Below, in pieces: positions 60,072-64,000 of a stretch of 64,000 nt of DNA. The stretch comes from Tetracladium setigerum. Lineage: Eukaryota; Ascomycota; Leotiomycetes; Helotiales. Position 1 is the first letter of the stretch. The number at the start of each line of letters is the position of its first letter. Below the pieces are notes generated by a model. That model was not told the DNA's origin, made no database searches, and was given only the letters and a program-made list of their open reading frames with translations. The stretch lies in NCBI GenBank assembly GCA_031472005.1, contig PZJY01000001.1, forward strand, positions 3,782,001-3,846,000, read 5' to 3'. A program made the position numbers and the translations under genes.

Positions 60072-63000
60072 TCAATTATCAGAGTACTCATCGTACTGCT
60101 GTTGTTGACCATGAGGACTCATGGGCCAGCTTCCACCAAGGTGACTCTCCCTCTTATTGTACGCCCACTGAGCATTCTCTCGGGCGCGTCTCTCCTTCTC
60201 GAACTCGCCCCATCGCTTCATAGTAATCTTAGAACTGTCGAATTCACCTTCGTATTCAATACCTGCTTTCTTGGTCTTTTCGCCAGCCGTCTTTCGAGTA
60301 TCTCCCCATGAGAAGTCGTCGAATTTCCAGAAGGCGTAGGTTGGGAGGACGAAATTCCAGATGGGAAGGGAGATGAGATAAATCATCATCCAGACAACGT
60401 ATGACCAGCGGTGGGCGGTCAGGACGATGAGGACTGCGGGGAGACCAAGGATCAAAGCTAGAAGAATCAAAGGAATGATTTGGACTGGTTTCTTGACGAT
60501 AGAGATGATGACTGAAAAATGTTAGTGCTTGTGAGAAATGGCGAGAGGATGAAGAAACTTACCGACGTAGAAGGTAAATGCAAGAGCTGCTGGTAGAACA
60601 ACCGTTCCGATGAGTTCGATGAACACAACAAATTGCATACTGAAACAGAAGGTTCCGCAAAGATCTCGGACCAAGACCAGTTCCATAAGATTGTGTACAG
60701 TACTGTTGATCCATCTACGTCTTTGGGAAAGCAGGACGGCAAATGTATCGGGAACAGTGGTTTTGCAGACAGCTTGTGGGACGAAGACTTGCTTTCGCTT
60801 GGGAAAGTTCGGAGCATAAGTGTCGAGAGGTAACGATCCTCACCTAGCAGGAGCAGATTCTTCTTGTGAAGTGTGTCGACAACGTTTTCGGAGTAGTGCT
60901 CCACAACATCAGGATTGGCAAGGATGGGAACCCAGTAATTTTGACCTCCTTTGGGTGCCTTGATTCTGTACATACAGAAACATCCAGGAAGACAAGTAAC
61001 ACCACCAAAGACAGATTCGAAGGATTTTGATAGATGATGCGAAATAAAGTATTCGAAGACCTGCATGGCCGATACCCAAGAAGCTCTTTTGTTGGCAATT
61101 TTCGTTTCACCACAGAGGCCCATGATCTCGGGATCCTTTACCATGGCGGAAACCATGTGAGTGAGACTGTCGGGGAAAACCTTGGTATCGGCGTCGACCA
61201 TGAGAACGACTTCGTAGAAGTCAGGTGAGATGCCAGTGACCTTCCACAAGCCATTGAACATTTCAAACTCAAGCTCAGTCATACGCTCATCGAACATGAC
61301 CTTCTGGAGGAATGACATCAAGATGATTTGACTGTCACGTTTTCCTCTGTTTCCTGGCTTGCTCTTCTTCGCCTCGTCCGGAGTACCACACTTAACAATA
61401 CACATCATGGGAACTCGCTGCTGTCTGTCAAGGGGAATGTTGGATCCGACACCGTAATCGTAATAACCAGAGTAAACCTTTGCCATGTTGTGTCGCTTGC
61501 TTCCACTTGATACTGCGACATAGGAGAAGGCTTCAACTTCATCGGGATGAATAGAGTGGTCCTTCATCATGCTCAAGATGATGTCTGGGGTGGTCATGGT
61601 CTCTCCCTTTCCTTTGATCATACCATCACAAACAACAAGAATAACCTTGTGGCTGTTGGGGTAATCTGTCATGGCGACCGAGTCCAGCGTTGTTCGAACA
61701 CCGAGCTCACCTTCGGAGTAAGCAGTAACAAGGCAAATGGCGTGAGCAAGAGGGTAGCCAAATGGCTGCCAATCCGATGGTGGTTGCGGCACAACAGCCT
61801 CGTGAATGAAACCAGCCGGGCCAGATCCTTCAACCGAATCCTGGGCGGTTCCATTGAATCCGTCCGGACGCAAGAGGCTACCTCTGCTGTTGTTTGGTTG
61901 CCTGAACACAGCATTGGGCGGGATGAGTTGAGAAGTCGAGGTCTGGCTGGCCATGGTTGTTGGAGCCGGTCGGCCAATACGAGATGCTCGCTTATCTCCG
62001 CTGTAAGGGCTTGAAAAGCGCGAAGTTGTTGGCAAGAATACACTTGCTCGTTTGCTGGTTCGATCAGACCCAGATCCCAACACAGTGCTGCCAGGATCTC
62101 CCGCAATTCGCGGCGGCGCACGATAAATATCGTCTGTCCACTCCTCAATCTGACGATGCCTCTTCTTTGGGTTAGAAGACTGAGAAGTCTTCTCAGCCGC
62201 GAATTTTCGGCTGAAGAACCATTGGAAGAGAATAGCGAGAACGAACTTTGCCCCTACAATGGACAGAATAAATACCAAAGACACATAAAGGACGACCTTG
62301 GATGCAATACAGCCCACGGTCTCTGTATCAACAGATCCAACCTTGATAATTTGCTGCAAACACTGGGCAACGTGCTTATCATCTGCGTTTTGAAAGGAAT
62401 GCGTCACATCCTTGCCACGAACAGCAATGTTTGAAGGGTGGTTGACATCCCTAAGCTCCTGGAAACGTGTTGGGATTGTGACCTGAGAGCTGTTGAACCA
62501 GTTCAAAAGATTCAAATCCAAAACGTTTCCAGAATATACCATCAAGTTGCGAGAGCTGTTTTTGATGTCGTCCCAGGTGAAGTAAACATCGCCGGCAGTT
62601 CTGAGATTGTAAAATGTTGTTCTTGCGGCTCCAATAGTATGGCAGGAGTATCCCAAGTAATTGGGAACCGTAGTATTTATAGGACTTGAGCCATCCTGGT
62701 TGAAGGTTTTGCATGGAAAATACCAAGCCAAATCGCCGTCCGCGTTCGTTGGAACGTCTGATTTGTCCGCAAGAGTGATCATGTCTTTGCATTTGCCGTT
62801 GACATTCTGGAACAAGAAGCTTCCGTCCATACCTGCGTTCTTCTCTGGTAGATCGTAAAGGATGTTTGCGTTCTTCCGGATTCCTCTAGCTGCTGGGTGC
62901 TTTGATTCCGACAAATCGTACGCACTTCCATGGATAATCATGTACCCTCCATCAACCTCATTGACTCGCAATCGCAATCCGGGCGCACCACAAACAACCG

Positions 63001-63799
63001 CGGTAAATCCAAAAGTAAGGAAACCAACGAATGTCATAATGAGAAGAATGATGCTAATCAGGCCCATCTTCTCTCTCCAGGCTCTCTGTTGTGCCCTTGC
63101 GCCCTTTCCGAAGCATTTAAGAACGAAGTCCGGACACCAAAAGGTGACAATGGCACAGTACACGTTCCATAAACTGGGCGGCTTAATTGCATCCAGTTTC
63201 TTTTGCAATTCCCGCTCCTCCTTGGTAAGCTCTACCCGCCTTTCCCTCTTAAGCTTCTGTCGGGAACGTTTTTCAGGACCGGATTTCTCCTTTTCAGCTT
63301 CCTGTTCTCTTCCTGAGCTACGAACCCTCCTGCTATGTTGCTTTCGTGGTGGTGATGCGTCCGAGTCGACCTCATGGAAGGTTCGCAGTCCCGATGTTTC
63401 TGTCGCAGCCACATCTGCTTCCAAAATTGGATCGTGACCAGTTGTGGAGGGGTAAACGTTCATCTTCGCTGCATGCTGCCTATAGTGATAATTGGGGTGA
63501 TCCCGATCCATCCTACTCCTCTCTGGCTTGATCAAACTTCGTTTGCGTGACAGACTCCCTCCATGAGAAGGTACCGTTGGAGACAATGGGTCCATCTTGG
63601 GGGCTGGACTCAATGGGAATGCTTTCGACGATACGAAGCTGTCTCTGGAGGGCTGTCGTCCATGCGGAGAGGGAGATGGAGGAGGGTAGAAGGCCGATTC
63701 TTCATCGTCTGGTGTTCGTTTTGAGGGTGAATGTCGGCGCGGACTTCTCTGCTCGCGTATATGGGACTCTGTCGCCTCGGGGCGCTGTGGTAGATCCAT
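60072..63799 (-). CDS. chs4: Class IV chitin synthase, frameshifted near 60.8 kb
   Basis: Membrane-bound processive enzyme that polymerises UDP-GlcNAc into wall chitin; class IV is the group of yeast Chs3. Exons 60563-63799 and 60072-60511, intron 60512-60562. Start at ATG 63799 (MDLPQRPEATESH). Order: long disordered basic N-terminus (about 1-205); two membrane segments (LISIILLIMTFVGFLTFGFT near 250 and VVLYVSLVFILSIVGAKFVL near 500); extracytoplasmic domain between them; glycosyltransferase domain with VTAYSEGE, VLMVDADTKVFPDSL, FGGVTCLPGCFCMYR and LGEDRYLSTLMLRTFP; then SQRRRWINSTVHNLMELV (the QRRRW motif) and C-terminal membrane helices ending in a hydrophilic, Gln-rich tail. Between RTFP and the expected KRKQVFVPQAVCKTTVPD the frame slips by one base at about 60799-60803. 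Adding one base gives 1225 residues, normal for the class. Pseudogene or assembly error; the latter is more likely as both halves are intact. Confidence 0.96.
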
Positions 63800-64000
63800 C
63801 TTTCTATTCACCGAGATTATTAGTCGAAGCCCTAGTGTTGTGCACTCTTCAATGAGGTGCTACCTCATCTTTCCCCTTACGATGTAGGTTGATCAAATCA
63901 CGTCGAGTGGTGCCCCTTTGCGAAGTGGCATTCCCGGGCGAAAGCAGCTGGCAGATGCACAAAAGAGCGTGTGTTGGATGTAATAAGGATGGTAGATGGT
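63800..64000. other. Upstream flank of the chitin synthase
   Basis: About 200 bases of presumed promoter or leader at the window edge; no feature recognised. Confidence 0.4.

Noticed and set aside
60779..60845. A 46-nt intron to explain the chitin synthase frame change (GTGAGG to CCAAG)
   Set aside because: It would delete the conserved GEDRYLSTLMLRTFP motif, which is intact in the sequence.

Overview
The window is nuclear DNA of a filamentous ascomycete (Pezizomycotina). Genes carry short GT-AG introns of about 45-150 nt with CTAAC-like branch sites, and they are well spaced on both strands. The proteins are typical fungal families: class IV chitin synthase, GH71 and GH17 glucanases, a DUF3176 membrane protein, a Zn2Cys6 regulator and a BAR-PH-ArfGAP. 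The protein flavour suggests Leotiomycetes/Helotiales, but that is only a guess. I see no transposon, CRISPR array, rRNA or convincing tRNA.

Layout: 1-2795 gene-free with decayed repeats; 2796-4123 (-) GH71 alpha-1,3-glucanase; 4124-9183 gene-free and rich in GTAC-type motifs; 9184-12590 (-) GH38 alpha-mannosidase; 13318-15743 (-) GFA1; 17583-18908 (-) proteasome Rpt4; 20625-22267 (+) enolase; 23296-24368 (+) eIF3j; 25393-26550 (-) thioesterase-like protein; 28072-31703 (+) ArfGAP; 32519-34586 (+) C2-domain protein; 34990-36110 a cluster of a short unexplained repeat; 37320-38207 (+) beta-carbonic anhydrase; 38987-41010 (-) DUF3176 membrane protein; 41947-43191 (+) Nudix CoA-diphosphatase-like; 44290-45756 (+) unknown charged protein; 46430-47306 (-) Ctr copper transporter; 47991-48856 (-) alpha/beta hydrolase; 49575-51368 (+) Zn2Cys6 regulator; 52000-53688 (+) orphan; 54998-56709 (-) GH17 glucanase; 60072-63799 (-) class IV chitin synthase.

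How the genes relate: most are unlinked housekeeping genes. Several feed wall or glycan metabolism: GFA1 commits fructose-6-P to UDP-GlcNAc, the chitin synthase uses it, GH17 and GH71 remodel beta- and alpha-glucan, and GH38 trims free mannosides. The Zn2Cys6 regulator and the alpha/beta hydrolase are divergent neighbours and may be co-regulated.

The strongest anomaly is technical or evolutionary. The GH71 and chitin-synthase frames are each broken by one missing base inside a conserved motif. Three more genes (GH38, C2 protein, 44.3-kb gene) need a similar correction or an unusual intron. In all five, adding one base makes the total exon length divisible by three. Homopolymer under-calls in the assembly are the simplest explanation. 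The most interesting biological signals are the six-copy AAACTCCCTGGTC cluster at 35.1-36.1 kb and a frame-preserving 54-nt intron that splits the catalytic serine codon of the alpha/beta hydrolase.
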